Shown here piece by piece: positions 1-8,840 of a stretch of 64,000 nucleotides of DNA (its first letter is position 1; each line of letters begins with the position of its first letter). Position numbers and translations under genes: made by a program. This DNA comes from Oenococcus kitaharae DSM 17330 (lineage in GTDB: Bacteria; Bacillota; Bacilli; Lactobacillales; Lactobacillaceae). The notes beneath the pieces are model-generated. The model saw nothing but the letters and a program-made list of their open reading frames with translations. It had not been told where the DNA came from and made no database searches. The DNA is taken from the NCBI RefSeq assembly GCF_000241055.1, contig NZ_CM001398.1, positions 1,351,163 to 1,415,162 on the forward strand. Reading direction: 5' to 3'.

Positions 1-617
1 CAGCAGTTGATTTACCCAGATTGGATCATATTTTAAATGACACCAGCTTTGATTTTCCGAAAGATAAAATCCTGCTTGATGCAGATATTGATGCCAAGCA
101 GGTTTCGCTAGCCGCCTATCAGCGCCTCGAGAAATTAGCGCCTTTTGGCCAGGAAAATCCAGAACCTGTTTTTGAATTTCAGCATCTTCACCTGCAGAAT
201 ATCCAAATTCTTGGTGCTGACAAAAAGCATTTCAAGCTGACTGTGAGTGATTTTCAGGGTGAGATATTATTTTTCAACCGCCCGGATCTGATTGGCAAAT
301 TACAAATTGGCGAAGCAATTGCCATTGTGGGGACACTTTCGGTCAATGAATGGCGCAGCCATCAGACACTGCAGATTATCGCCAATGATATTCGTAGTGA
401 AGAGGCGGTTCCAGATCGAAGCGTTTTCGCTCGCATTTATAGCTATTTTTCAACAAGAAATGTGACTTATTCACCAAATGATTTCTATCAAAAAGTTTTT
501 TTGGAATTAGGATTTGTTAAAATTGTTGATGGCGTTGTTTTTGTTAATCCAAAAGCAAGGCATGCTGAATTATCTGAGTCTGACACATATCGAAAGCGAG
601 CTGAAAATGGATATTGA
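1..617 (+). CDS. recJ: RecJ single-strand DNA exonuclease, C-terminal part (5' end outside window)
   Basis: The open frame enters from the left edge (first full codon at base 3) and ends with TGA at 615-617. The visible part matches the C-terminal end of RecJ, the 5'-3' single-strand exonuclease of recombination and base-excision repair. A segment LAPFGQENPEPVF is the usual lead-in to the RecJ OB fold, which runs over roughly the next 90 residues; a short Firmicute-type C-terminal domain follows. The DHH/DHHA1 catalytic parts lie upstream and are not visible. The last 11 bases overlap apt, a recJ-apt arrangement common in lactobacilli. Confidence 0.9.
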   Translation, partial: AVDLPRLDHILNDTSFDFPKDKILLDADIDAKQVSLAAYQRLEKLAPFGQENPEPVFEFQHLHLQNIQILGADKKHFKLTVSDFQGEILFFNRPDLIGKLQIGEAIAIVGTLSVNEWRSHQTLQIIANDIRSEEAVPDRSVFARIYSYFSTRNVTYSPNDFYQKVFLELGFVKIVDGVVFVNPKARHAELSESDTYRKRAENGY

Positions 618-1134
618 TTTACATGATTATATTGCGACCACACCGGATTTTCCGAAAAAGGGGATAATGTTTCGCGACATCAATCCACTGATCGGTAACG
701 GTCCTGCCTATAAGCAAGCAATTGATCAGCTGATTAATTTCGCCAGCCCCTTAAAACCGGATATTATTTCTGGTCCAGAAGCACGAGGATTCGTGATTGG
801 ATCTCCGATGGCCTACGAGATGGGCATTGGCTTTGTACCGGCTAGAAAATATGGCAAACTGCCGCGCAAAGCAGTTAGTTCCAGTTACGGATTGGAATAT
901 GGCCACAGCGAGCTGCAGATGCATGTTGACGCAATCAAACCGGGACAGAGAGTTTTCGTTGTCGATGATCTCTTGGCGACTGGTGGTACGATTACAGCTA
1001 CGATTGACCTCATTAGACAATTAGGTGGCATCGTTGTCGGTTGCGGATTCTTTATTGAACTCGAAGATCTGCACGGCCGCGAAAAAATCATGGAAACAGA
1101 AAACATCCCGTTCATCGCTTTATTGGAATATTGA
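607..1134 (+). CDS. apt: Adenine phosphoribosyltransferase
   Basis: Converts adenine and PRPP to AMP in purine salvage. The protein is 175 residues, the normal family length. The PRPP-binding signature VVDDLLATGGT lies at residues 118-128, and the N-terminal FPKKGIMFRDINPL segment is typical of Apt. The ATG at 607 is chosen because an in-frame extension to 514 would only add recJ coding sequence and make the protein too long. It overlaps the recJ stop by 11 bases, so translation is probably coupled. A strong terminator follows. Confidence 0.95.
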   Translation: MDIDLHDYIATTPDFPKKGIMFRDINPLIGNGPAYKQAIDQLINFASPLKPDIISGPEARGFVIGSPMAYEMGIGFVPARKYGKLPRKAVSSSYGLEYGHSELQMHVDAIKPGQRVFVVDDLLATGGTITATIDLIRQLGGIVVGCGFFIELEDLHGREKIMETENIPFIALLEY

Positions 1135-1140
1135 TTAATA

Positions 1141-1165
1141 AAACCAGCCATCAGGCTGGTTTTTT
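1141..1165 (+). terminator. Rho-independent terminator after apt
   Basis: Stem AAACCAGCC / GGCTGGTTT with a 4-base ATCA loop runs straight into a T-run. It ends only about 15 bases before the start codon of the next gene, so that gene needs read-through or a promoter inside or before the hairpin. Confidence 0.9.
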
Positions 1166-1180
1166 AGTACCCTAGATTAC

Positions 1181-2266
1181 ATGAAGATCATTGAATGCAA
1201 ACTTGCTCATTATGAAGTACCGTTAAAAACCGTTTTCAAAACTGCTCTGCATGCCCAGAACAAAGCTAACGGCTGGATTGTCCGATTAAAATCAGACCAA
1301 AACCACGAGGGTTATGGGGAGGCGATTCCTTCCTTGCGCGTGACAGGTGACAGCGATGCCAGTATTTTTGGTGTCTTAACGCAAGTTATTTTCCCAGCAA
1401 TTGTGCAGCATGATTTTGAAAATATCGGCAAATTTGATGATTTCGTCAGCAAGCTGCTAACAGGCAATACAGCTGCTAAAAACGCAGTTAGTCAGGCGGC
1501 TTTGGACCTGATTATTAAAGACCGGCAGACGAGTTTGCAGCATTTTTTTGGCAGTCCGAAAACGCATATTACAACAGACTACACATTAAGTATTAATGAT
1601 GAAAGCAGCATGGCAGTTCAAGCAGAAAAACTGATCAGGGCGGGTTTTTCGACTTTGAAAATAAAATTGGGCGATAGTCCGATTCAAGAAGAAGTTGCAA
1701 AGCTCCAGCAGCTGGCCAAGGAATTCCCCAAAGTTGTTTTTAGAGTTGATGCCAATCAAGCTTGGAATATCGCTAAATCGCGTCAATTTGATCAATTGGC
1801 TGCTGCGGCTAACTTACCGATTGCTTGTATTGAACAGCCTTTGCCGGTCGGCTATGAAGATGGCTACGCTGATCTAACCAGCAGCAGTCATTTTCCGATT
1901 ATTTTAGATGAGTCGATTCATGATTTTAATGATGCCCGTAAATTACGTCCTGGGATTGATTTCACTGGTTATAACGTTAAATTGGAAAAAACCGCAGGTA
2001 TTTCTCAAGCCAAGGCACTGCTGGATTATTCTGAATCGCTGGACCTGCCGATCATGGTCGGCTGCATGATTGAATCAAATATCGGCATTGCTTTTGCTGC
2101 AGCTATGGCGTCGTCCTATGCCAATGTCCGTTTTATTGATTTGGACTCTGCTCTGATGTTTCAGACGGAGATTTTTAAAGGCTGGCTGACAGATGAAGCC
2201 AATGGTTATCGTTTTAATGAGCAATTTGTGGCAAATGATGCTTTAAGGGAGCTGCCATGGCAATGA
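1181..2266 (+). CDS. Dipeptide epimerase of the enolase superfamily (L-Ala-D/L-Glu epimerase-like)
   Basis: A 361-residue member of the mandelate racemase/muconate lactonizing subgroup. Active-site elements are present in order: KxK (K160, K162), metal ligands D190 (RVDAN), E218 (IEQP) and D243 (LDES), and the opposite lysine K267 (NVKL). This layout is that of L-Ala-D/L-Glu epimerases such as YkfB/YcjG, which epimerise the dipeptide released from murein. O-succinylbenzoate synthase (MenC) is the main alternative, but the neighbours (two cell-wall-type hydrolases, two peptidases) favour the epimerase. No clear Shine-Dalgarno sequence precedes the ATG. It overlaps the next gene by 10 bases. 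Confidence 0.8.
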   Translation: MKIIECKLAHYEVPLKTVFKTALHAQNKANGWIVRLKSDQNHEGYGEAIPSLRVTGDSDASIFGVLTQVIFPAIVQHDFENIGKFDDFVSKLLTGNTAAKNAVSQAALDLIIKDRQTSLQHFFGSPKTHITTDYTLSINDESSMAVQAEKLIRAGFSTLKIKLGDSPIQEEVAKLQQLAKEFPKVVFRVDANQAWNIAKSRQFDQLAAAANLPIACIEQPLPVGYEDGYADLTSSSHFPIILDESIHDFNDARKLRPGIDFTGYNVKLEKTAGISQAKALLDYSESLDLPIMVGCMIESNIGIAFAAAMASSYANVRFIDLDSALMFQTEIFKGWLTDEANGYRFNEQFVANDALRELPWQ

Positions 2267-3018
2267 ACTTTTCGCAAATCAGCCAGGAAATTGAAGATAT
2301 TTTGGAAGGCGTCAGCCCGACGACCAATTTTTCTTTTTATTTGGCATTTGAAGATAAACAATTTACTTATCACGCTAACCGTACCCTGCCTAGTGCAAGC
2401 CTGATCAAACTCATGATTGCAGATTTTTACATGACACATTATTCTGAGCAGGAGTTGACCGAACAGACAACTAAATTAGATTCACTGATTTTTGGTGCAG
2501 GCATCACGTCGATTTTGCAGGCAGATAATTTTTCGCTAGCGGATTTAATCACGATGATGCTAAGCCTGTCGGATAATCGCGCAGCCAATACTTTAATCGA
2601 ATTTGCCGGTCTCGCGCCATTGCGCGATTGGATTAGCAGTCGTTATCCGAAAACCATTCTAGCGAGAAAATTTATGGATTTTAAAAATTCCGAAGATAAT
2701 TTGACAAACGTCTATGATCTAGCTGCTGCTTTGACTGCGCTGATGCGCTTTCCTTTGACCAAGCGTGCACTTTTAAATCAGCAGTCTTTGGATAAATTTG
2801 AAATATCTTTTGCTGAATCCAGTGACCAGCGAGCCAAGTTTTACAATAAAAGCGGTGAAGATGACGGCATTGACCACGATGCGATTTTGTTTGAAAAGGG
2901 CAATCAGACAGCCACAATGATTTTAATGACCCAGTATGATTCCCAGCAGCAGAGCCGCCTTAGCATTATTAATCTGTTTTCCGAACTGGGTTCTTTAGTC
3001 TGGGCATCATTAAAATAG
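2257..3018 (+). CDS. Cytosolic serine hydrolase of the class A beta-lactamase fold
   Basis: A 253-residue protein with the penicillin-recognising motifs in order: SLIK (S48, K51), SDN (105-107) and KSG (198-200). There is no signal peptide, lipobox or membrane segment, so it should act in the cytoplasm. That is unusual for a beta-lactamase and argues for a role in hydrolysing a cytosolic D-amino-acid peptide rather than drug resistance. I cannot place a convincing Glu166 equivalent. The start overlaps the epimerase gene by 10 bases, which links the two. Specific substrate unknown; the murein-peptide role is inferred from the operon. Confidence 0.75.
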   Translation: MAMNFSQISQEIEDILEGVSPTTNFSFYLAFEDKQFTYHANRTLPSASLIKLMIADFYMTHYSEQELTEQTTKLDSLIFGAGITSILQADNFSLADLITMMLSLSDNRAANTLIEFAGLAPLRDWISSRYPKTILARKFMDFKNSEDNLTNVYDLAAALTALMRFPLTKRALLNQQSLDKFEISFAESSDQRAKFYNKSGEDDGIDHDAILFEKGNQTATMILMTQYDSQQQSRLSIINLFSELGSLVWASLK

Positions 3019-3068
3019 CTGCGGCGTATACTCAAGTTAAAAGTAATTTACAGTGAAAGAATATTTGT

Positions 3069-3728
3069 ATGCCAAAAATTAAAATTGATCTTCCGCAGGA
3101 AGCTTATTTAAATAATCCCTTTTTGAGACTTGTGAATCGCCAACATCAATTGCGGTCTGAGCTGGTTTTTGATCGTTTTAAAATCGGCCGACAATCTTTT
3201 GACAAGGGCATTTTAGACAATCTGATGCATTTGATCAGTGATGCAGAACGGCATATGTTTAAAATCACACTGGTCTGCGGCTACAAATCTATTGCCCAGC
3301 AAAAACAGCGGTATGATCGACAAATCAGACTTTTGAAAAAACAAGGATTAACAAGCATCGAGGCAGCATCCGAGCTTTTGCAAACAATGCCCGAGCCTGG
3401 TGCTTCTGAACACCATACGGGATTGGCAGTCGATTTGATCGATAAAAGCTTTCTCGATGAAATGGGCGGCCTATCGACAGCATCTGACCAGCTATCCTCG
3501 CAGCAGTGGCTGATCGCTAATTGCAGCAAGTATGGCTTTATTCTTCGCTTTCCAAAGGACAAAGAAGCTCAGACCGGTGTCGCATATAAATCTTGGCACT
3601 TTCGTTTTGTAGGGATTGAAAATGCTCGATATATGCAGGCATTAAATCTCAGTTTGGAAGAATTAATCACACTCTTAAAAAAGGAAAAAAGGGACAAATT
3701 AACGATCCCGACACAATATAACTCATGA
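3069..3728 (+). CDS. VanY/LdcB-type zinc carboxypeptidase family protein with altered catalytic residue
   Basis: A 219-residue member of the D-alanyl-D-alanine (or L,D-) carboxypeptidase family. The zinc motif SEHHTGLAVD gives H115 and D122, and the third ligand H177 lies in SWHFRFVG. In the family the residue three before that histidine is the catalytic glutamate (ExWHxR); here it is lysine K174 (codon AAA). The substrate-binding SGYRS motif reads CGYKS (70-74), so its arginine is also replaced, by K73. No signal peptide is present, so the product should be cytosolic like its neighbours. It may be inactive, altered in specificity, or a binding protein. The last four bases overlap the next gene (ATGA). 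Confidence 0.8.
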   Translation: MPKIKIDLPQEAYLNNPFLRLVNRQHQLRSELVFDRFKIGRQSFDKGILDNLMHLISDAERHMFKITLVCGYKSIAQQKQRYDRQIRLLKKQGLTSIEAASELLQTMPEPGASEHHTGLAVDLIDKSFLDEMGGLSTASDQLSSQQWLIANCSKYGFILRFPKDKEAQTGVAYKSWHFRFVGIENARYMQALNLSLEELITLLKKEKRDKLTIPTQYNS

Positions 3729-4645
3729 AACATCGAACACAGATTCTTCATTTGAAAAACGGTTTTGATCTCTGGGGTGCCCGTTTTGGCAATCCTGATG
3801 CAAAAATAAAGATTCTCGCGCTGCACGGCGGGCCTGGAGATGATGCCAACGAGTTCATTCCCTGGGCTGACCAGCTGCAGGAATTTGGCGGTTTGGATGC
3901 TGAAATCTATGCTTATGAACAATTAGGATCCTTTCACAGCGAATCACCAGATTTTTCCAAGCAGACAGAAGTTGATAAATATTTGACACTAGACCGGTAT
4001 GTTCAGGAAGTTGATGAAGTCAGGGCACTTTTCGGCCTAGATAATTTTTATCTGATTGGCCATTCTTGGGGCGGGATGCTGACTTACGAGTACATGCTGC
4101 GTCCGGATTTTGCCAAACATTTAAAGGCTGGGATTGTGTTTTCCATGACGGATAACATTGCCGATTATGTCGACCAGATTAATCAGGAACGTTTGGACAT
4201 GTTTGGTGAACAAGAAGTAGCTTACATGCAGAGCATCGAAAAATCCGGTGATTTTGCCGATCAGCGTTATCACAAGGATTTGGTGGCGCTGTATAAAGCC
4301 CATTTGAACCGTGATCCGAACTATAATCCGGATCAGGGGATGGCGATGATGGCTGAACCTGTTTACAATCACTTTCAAGGTAATAATGAGTTTGTCGTGA
4401 CAGGTGCAATGAAGGGTTGGGATGTTTCTCAGCGCTTGGACGAGATTAATTTGCCCGTCTTATTGACTTTCGGCGAATACGATACAATGCCGATTGCTTC
4501 GGCAAAGAAATCGCTGGCACATCTCAAGCATGGCCGTCTGGCAGTGACAAAAGACGGTGGTCATTCGCATGCCCAAGATCATCCAGCAGAATTTTTTAAG
4601 CATTTAGGCGCATTTATCAGAGAGGTGGAGGTTGACAATGTCTGA
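3725..4645 (+). CDS. Proline iminopeptidase-like alpha/beta hydrolase (family S33)
   Basis: A 306-residue cytosolic alpha/beta hydrolase. It has the family S33 oxyanion motif HGGPG (about residues 35-39), the nucleophile elbow GHSWGG, an acid within FGEYD, and the catalytic histidine in GGHSHAQDHP. These match proline iminopeptidases (PepI/Pip) and related aminopeptidases, which release N-terminal proline or other residues from short peptides. The start overlaps the stop of the carboxypeptidase gene and the end overlaps pepV by 8 bases, so it belongs to the same operon. Exact N-terminal preference cannot be read from sequence. Confidence 0.85.
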   Translation: MKHRTQILHLKNGFDLWGARFGNPDAKIKILALHGGPGDDANEFIPWADQLQEFGGLDAEIYAYEQLGSFHSESPDFSKQTEVDKYLTLDRYVQEVDEVRALFGLDNFYLIGHSWGGMLTYEYMLRPDFAKHLKAGIVFSMTDNIADYVDQINQERLDMFGEQEVAYMQSIEKSGDFADQRYHKDLVALYKAHLNRDPNYNPDQGMAMMAEPVYNHFQGNNEFVVTGAMKGWDVSQRLDEINLPVLLTFGEYDTMPIASAKKSLAHLKHGRLAVTKDGGHSHAQDHPAEFFKHLGAFIREVEVDNV

Positions 4646-6056
4646 AATGGCTTTTATTGAAGAAAATCATGATGCTTGGCTGACAGATTTAAAGGAACTA
4701 TTAGCTATTAATTCAATTCGTGATGATCAGCACGCCGATCAGGCGCATCCTTTTGGCCCCGGCCCGAAAGCCGCACTAGATAAGATGCTCGCATTTGCTA
4801 AAAGAGATGGTTTTGATCGCACCGGCAATGTGGCAAACAAAGCTGGTTATATCGAAATCGGGCCAAAGGATGCCAAGCAAACTGTCGGAATTTTAATTCA
4901 CGTGGACGTTGTCCCTGTTGACCGCGAATTATGGGATAGCGATCCTTTTGTGCCGAAAATTGTCGGTAGTCGTCTTTATGCCCGTGGCGCTGATGATATG
5001 AAGGGCTCGGACATGCTTGTTTATTATGCCTTAAAAGCCTTAAAGGATCAGGCTGGCCAATTTAAAAACAAAGTGCGTCTGATTATCGGCACGGACGAAG
5101 AAAACGACTGGGATGATATGGCCAGCTATTTTGCTGCTGAAGGCCGGCCGGATTTAGGTTTTTCACCAGATGGTGATTTTATTGTCGAGAATGCTGAAAA
5201 AGGCATAGCGCATTTGGATCTTTTGTCTGATAGCCACTCGATTCAGACAGACAAAAATGAACCGCTATTACTGTCTTTTCAAGCTGGTAAAGCATCTAAT
5301 ATCGTTCCAGGCGTTGCTACTGCTGATGTCCTTAATTTAGATGCGGCCACAGTGCAGATCGATTTTCAGAAATTCTTGGCTGATCAAGGTATCACTGGCA
5401 GTTTGACCCAAGAAGGAACAAACAGTCATTTTGTGTTAAACGGTTTTTCGGTACACGGTTCTGTGCCTGATGAGGGTAAAAACGCAGCAACATATTTGGC
5501 TTTGTTTCTTAGCCAATATTCGTTTGAAAAGACGGCGGCGCGCTGGCTGGATTTTCTCGGTCATGTCCTGCATCAGGATTATTTTGGCGAACAGCTGGGT
5601 ATCGGGGTCACAACCAAAGACATGGGTAAGACCACTCTGAATGCCGGTATCATCGACTGGCAAGCCGGTCATCAAGCGGCCATTAACTTGAATTTGCGTT
5701 ATCCGGTTGGCTTTCATGAACACGAGGCTGCCCGTCTGGTGTCCGACCGTTTTCCTTGGATCACTGCAAAAGCAGAAGGAGACGGTATGGCCCCGCATCT
5801 GTTATCAAGTCAAGATCCGGTCGTCACAAGCCTGCTTCGTATTTACAAAGAGGTGACTGGCAAAGAGACGCATCTAAATGTTTCGGCTGGTGCTTCTTTT
5901 GGCCGCCTGATGCCGCGAGGGGTTTGCTATGGGACGCGTTTTATCGGCCAATCATCGACTGCACATCAAAAAAATGAATATTTTCATCTGTCGAACTATG
6001 AGCCAGCCATGAAAATTCTGATTCGCTCCATCAAGGCCTTAGCCATGCTGGACTAA
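4638..6056 (+). CDS. pepV: Dipeptidase PepV (M20 family)
   Basis: A 472-residue di-zinc aminoacyl-dipeptidase of lactic acid bacteria. Metal-site motifs are in order: IHVDVV (H88, D90), RGADDMKG (D119/D120), TDEEND (E154/E155), SPDGDF, and a C-terminal histidine in TAHQKNEYF. The start is set at ATG 4638 because GGAGGT at 4627-4632 is ideally spaced for it; a TTG at 4632 in the same frame lies inside that Shine-Dalgarno sequence. As last gene of the operon it would complete breakdown of dipeptides made by the upstream enzymes. Confidence 0.93.
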   Translation: MSEMAFIEENHDAWLTDLKELLAINSIRDDQHADQAHPFGPGPKAALDKMLAFAKRDGFDRTGNVANKAGYIEIGPKDAKQTVGILIHVDVVPVDRELWDSDPFVPKIVGSRLYARGADDMKGSDMLVYYALKALKDQAGQFKNKVRLIIGTDEENDWDDMASYFAAEGRPDLGFSPDGDFIVENAEKGIAHLDLLSDSHSIQTDKNEPLLLSFQAGKASNIVPGVATADVLNLDAATVQIDFQKFLADQGITGSLTQEGTNSHFVLNGFSVHGSVPDEGKNAATYLALFLSQYSFEKTAARWLDFLGHVLHQDYFGEQLGIGVTTKDMGKTTLNAGIIDWQAGHQAAINLNLRYPVGFHEHEAARLVSDRFPWITAKAEGDGMAPHLLSSQDPVVTSLLRIYKEVTGKETHLNVSAGASFGRLMPRGVCYGTRFIGQSSTAHQKNEYFHLSNYEPAMKILIRSIKALAMLD

Positions 6057-6200
6057 TTTGTGAGATTGTGAATTAGCTTTTGATAAATTGGACTAAAATA
6101 GAAATGATTATAAGGTTTAATTGATTTGGAGCGGTTTCTCAGCTTTTAGGTCAATCCTGCAAATCAAAAATCTTGGGATTTTATCTATGGAGACGAGTTT

Positions 6201-7373
6201 ATGAAAAAAATTGTTGTCTTGGGTGCGGGCTATGCCGGATTACGTACGGTTAAAGAGTTGATACGGTTAAAGGCGGATGCCCAAATCGTTTTGGTAAACA
6301 AAAATGATTACCACTACGAATCAACACAATTGCACGAAATTGCGGCCGGTACAAAAGAACCTGATGATATTACCTTTAAAATTATGGATGTTATCAGTCC
6401 AAAAGTTCATTTTGTTAAGGACGAAGTACTGAAGATCGATCGTTCAAAACGGCAGGTTCAGCTAAAAAATTCTCAAGCCATCAGTTATGACTACCTGGTT
6501 AATTGTTTGGGATTTGAATCGGAGACTTTTGGCATTAAAGGGGCTGACGAATTTGGTTTGCCTTTGATCGATGTGCCATCAGCTTTAGCGGCTAGGAAAC
6601 ATCTTGAAAAGACGCTTGCCAACTACAGCAAAAGTCAGGATGAGAACGATTTACATATTATTGTCTGTGGTGCAGGCTTTACTTCAATTGAATATTTGGG
6701 TGAACTGGTCTATCGTCTGCCCGAACTAATTAAAAAATACGATTTGCCAAAGGACAAAATCAAGATTTATTGTGTTGAGGCCGGACCGAAGATTCTGCCT
6801 ATGCTGCGTCCCAACCTTGCAAAATATGCGATTGATTACTTGGAAAAACACGGTGTTGAAATTCATACGAACACACCAATTACTGAGATTACGGCCAATA
6901 GTGTCTTAAGCAAGGATCTGAGTTTTACTGCTAACACCATTATCTGGACGACCGGTGTCAAGGGCAGCCACGTCATCGCCGATTCTGGCTACCAGCAGCA
7001 CCGCAATCGTGTGGCTGTGTCGACTGATTTGTCATTGCCTGATGATACAAATGAGTTTGTGATCGGGGATGTTTCAGCTGTGCCAAGTCCCGATGGCCGT
7101 TTTTATCCGACTACTGGACAGATCTCGATTGCAGAAGCGACGCTTGCAGCTAAAAATATTGTGGCCAAGCTGCAGGGAAAACCAACAGCACCCTTTGTCT
7201 TCAATAATCTCGGTACTGTCTGCTCTTTGGGACCCTTCAACGGTGTTGCCGAACTGCTATTGGCCGGTCATTGGCACTTAAAGGGCCTAAAAGTCGCACC
7301 TTTGAAGCGCATTGTCAATGATCGCTCGGTACTGGAATTAGCACATTTTAAGACGATGCTGGAGAGCAAATAA
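6201..7373 (+). CDS. ndh: Type II NADH dehydrogenase (non-proton-pumping)
   Basis: A 390-residue flavoprotein that passes electrons from NADH to quinone at the inner face of the membrane. The FAD-binding GAGYAG motif is at residues 8-13, the NADH-binding GAGFTS motif at about 157-162, and the late FAD motif FVIGDVSAV is present. GGAG precedes the ATG. It sits 21 bases before cydA and most likely feeds the menaquinol pool used by cytochrome bd. The 144-base gap upstream probably carries the promoter: TTGGAC at 6088 with TATAAG at 6109 is a candidate, though its spacing is short. Confidence 0.9.
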   Translation: MKKIVVLGAGYAGLRTVKELIRLKADAQIVLVNKNDYHYESTQLHEIAAGTKEPDDITFKIMDVISPKVHFVKDEVLKIDRSKRQVQLKNSQAISYDYLVNCLGFESETFGIKGADEFGLPLIDVPSALAARKHLEKTLANYSKSQDENDLHIIVCGAGFTSIEYLGELVYRLPELIKKYDLPKDKIKIYCVEAGPKILPMLRPNLAKYAIDYLEKHGVEIHTNTPITEITANSVLSKDLSFTANTIIWTTGVKGSHVIADSGYQQHRNRVAVSTDLSLPDDTNEFVIGDVSAVPSPDGRFYPTTGQISIAEATLAAKNIVAKLQGKPTAPFVFNNLGTVCSLGPFNGVAELLLAGHWHLKGLKVAPLKRIVNDRSVLELAHFKTMLESK

Positions 7374-7394
7374 AGAGAAGGGAAGCCGAATCAT

Positions 7395-8840
7395 ATGTCT
7401 TATGTCCTCATGAATGTTATCTCGCTCTCACGTTTTCAATTCGCGATGACGACCTTATTTCATTTTTTGTACGTACCGCTTTCGATGGGTCTTGGGTTAA
7501 TTGTTGCCATCATGGAGACGGCTTACGTCCACACTAAGAAACCCGTCTATTTAAAAATGACAAAGTTTTGGAGCAAAATTTTTCTTTTGAGTTTTGCTGT
7601 TGGCGTTGTCACAGGGATTATCCAGGAATTCCAGTTTGGGATGAACTGGTCCAATTATTCTCGTTTTATGGGCGATATTTTCGGCGCCCCACTCGCGATT
7701 GAAGCCTTATTGGCTTTCTTTTTGGAGTCGACGATGCTGGGTGTATGGATGTTTACTTGGGATAAATTCAAACCTGGCCTGCATGCCTTATTCATGTGGC
7801 TGACTTGGATCGGCTCTGTTTTGTCTGCTTTATGGATTTTGGCTGCCAATAGTTTTATGCAGCATCCGACCGGCTTTATGATTAATCGTGTGACTGGCCA
7901 TGTTCGGCTGGTTAATTTTTGGTCGGTTCTGGCTAATCCACAGCTTTGGCGGGAATTTCCACATGTTGTTTTTGCCTCCTTCACGACTGGCGCAATGGTG
8001 GTCGCTGGCATGGCTGCCTTTGGCCTGCTTTGGAAACAGAATCATGATTTTCATATAAAATCCCTTCGAATTGCTTTGCTGGTCGGTTTGATTTCTTCTG
8101 GACTCGCCGTTGCCACGGGTGATATGCAGACGCAGTTTATTATTAAAGACCAGCCAATGAAGTTTGCTGCCACAGAAGCAGTTTACAAAGATACTGGCAG
8201 TCCCGCCCCTTGGCGGGTTATTGCCTTGATTGATACAAAGAAAAAAGCGGTCAACCCGTCGATTGATGTGCCATACATGCTTTCTTTGCTGTCGTATCAC
8301 AAATTGACGGGTTCTGTGACCGGTATGAATTCGGTCAGCCGAGAGCTGCATGCTAAGTATGACAAAAAATTCGGTCAAAACATGGATTACTACGTCCCAG
8401 TGAAAACACTTTTCTGGAGTTTTCGTGTCATGGCCGGAGGCGGCATGCTGGTCTTTTTGATCAGTTTGCTAGGACTTTTCTTTAGCCGTGCCAAAAAAGA
8501 TTTGTTGTCAAAAAGTAAATGGATGCTATGGGTTTTGGGCATCATGACTTTTGTGCCCTTTGTCGTTAACAGCTGCGGTTGGATTATTACGGAAATGGGC
8601 CGTTATCCATGGGTTGTATATGGGCTGCAGACAATTGCCGATGCCGTTTCACCAACAAGCACCGTAGGAGCCTTGCTCTTTACGAATATTGTTTATTTCC
8701 TGCTCTTTTCATTTATTGGTGCGTTTATGTTTTATTACGCAAGGAAAACGCTGATCGATGGGCCGGATAAAGAGGAAGATGAGGATAGCGCTTATGCGCA
8801 GCCAGTGGATCCGCTTGATAAGGAGGTTTTTAACTCATGA
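7395..8840 (+). CDS. cydA: Cytochrome bd quinol oxidase subunit I
   Basis: A 481-residue polytopic membrane protein that oxidises quinol and reduces oxygen with hemes b558, b595 and d. The N-terminal SRFQFAMTTLFHFLYVPLS contains H23, equivalent to the conserved heme-ligand histidine near the N-terminus of CydA. A later FPHVVFASFTTG segment carries a second histidine, and the GRYPWVVYG motif is conserved. The quinol loop looks short, as in Gram-positive enzymes. Its TGA overlaps the cydB ATG (ATGA). Confidence 0.95.
   Translation: MSYVLMNVISLSRFQFAMTTLFHFLYVPLSMGLGLIVAIMETAYVHTKKPVYLKMTKFWSKIFLLSFAVGVVTGIIQEFQFGMNWSNYSRFMGDIFGAPLAIEALLAFFLESTMLGVWMFTWDKFKPGLHALFMWLTWIGSVLSALWILAANSFMQHPTGFMINRVTGHVRLVNFWSVLANPQLWREFPHVVFASFTTGAMVVAGMAAFGLLWKQNHDFHIKSLRIALLVGLISSGLAVATGDMQTQFIIKDQPMKFAATEAVYKDTGSPAPWRVIALIDTKKKAVNPSIDVPYMLSLLSYHKLTGSVTGMNSVSRELHAKYDKKFGQNMDYYVPVKTLFWSFRVMAGGGMLVFLISLLGLFFSRAKKDLLSKSKWMLWVLGIMTFVPFVVNSCGWIITEMGRYPWVVYGLQTIADAVSPTSTVGALLFTNIVYFLLFSFIGAFMFYYARKTLIDGPDKEEDEDSAYAQPVDPLDKEVFNS

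Noticed and set aside
7830-8378. 182-codon reverse frame opposite cydA
   Set aside because: It lies wholly inside a clear CydA gene, has no family features and no ribosome site; the same holds for the 118-codon frame at 7655-8011.
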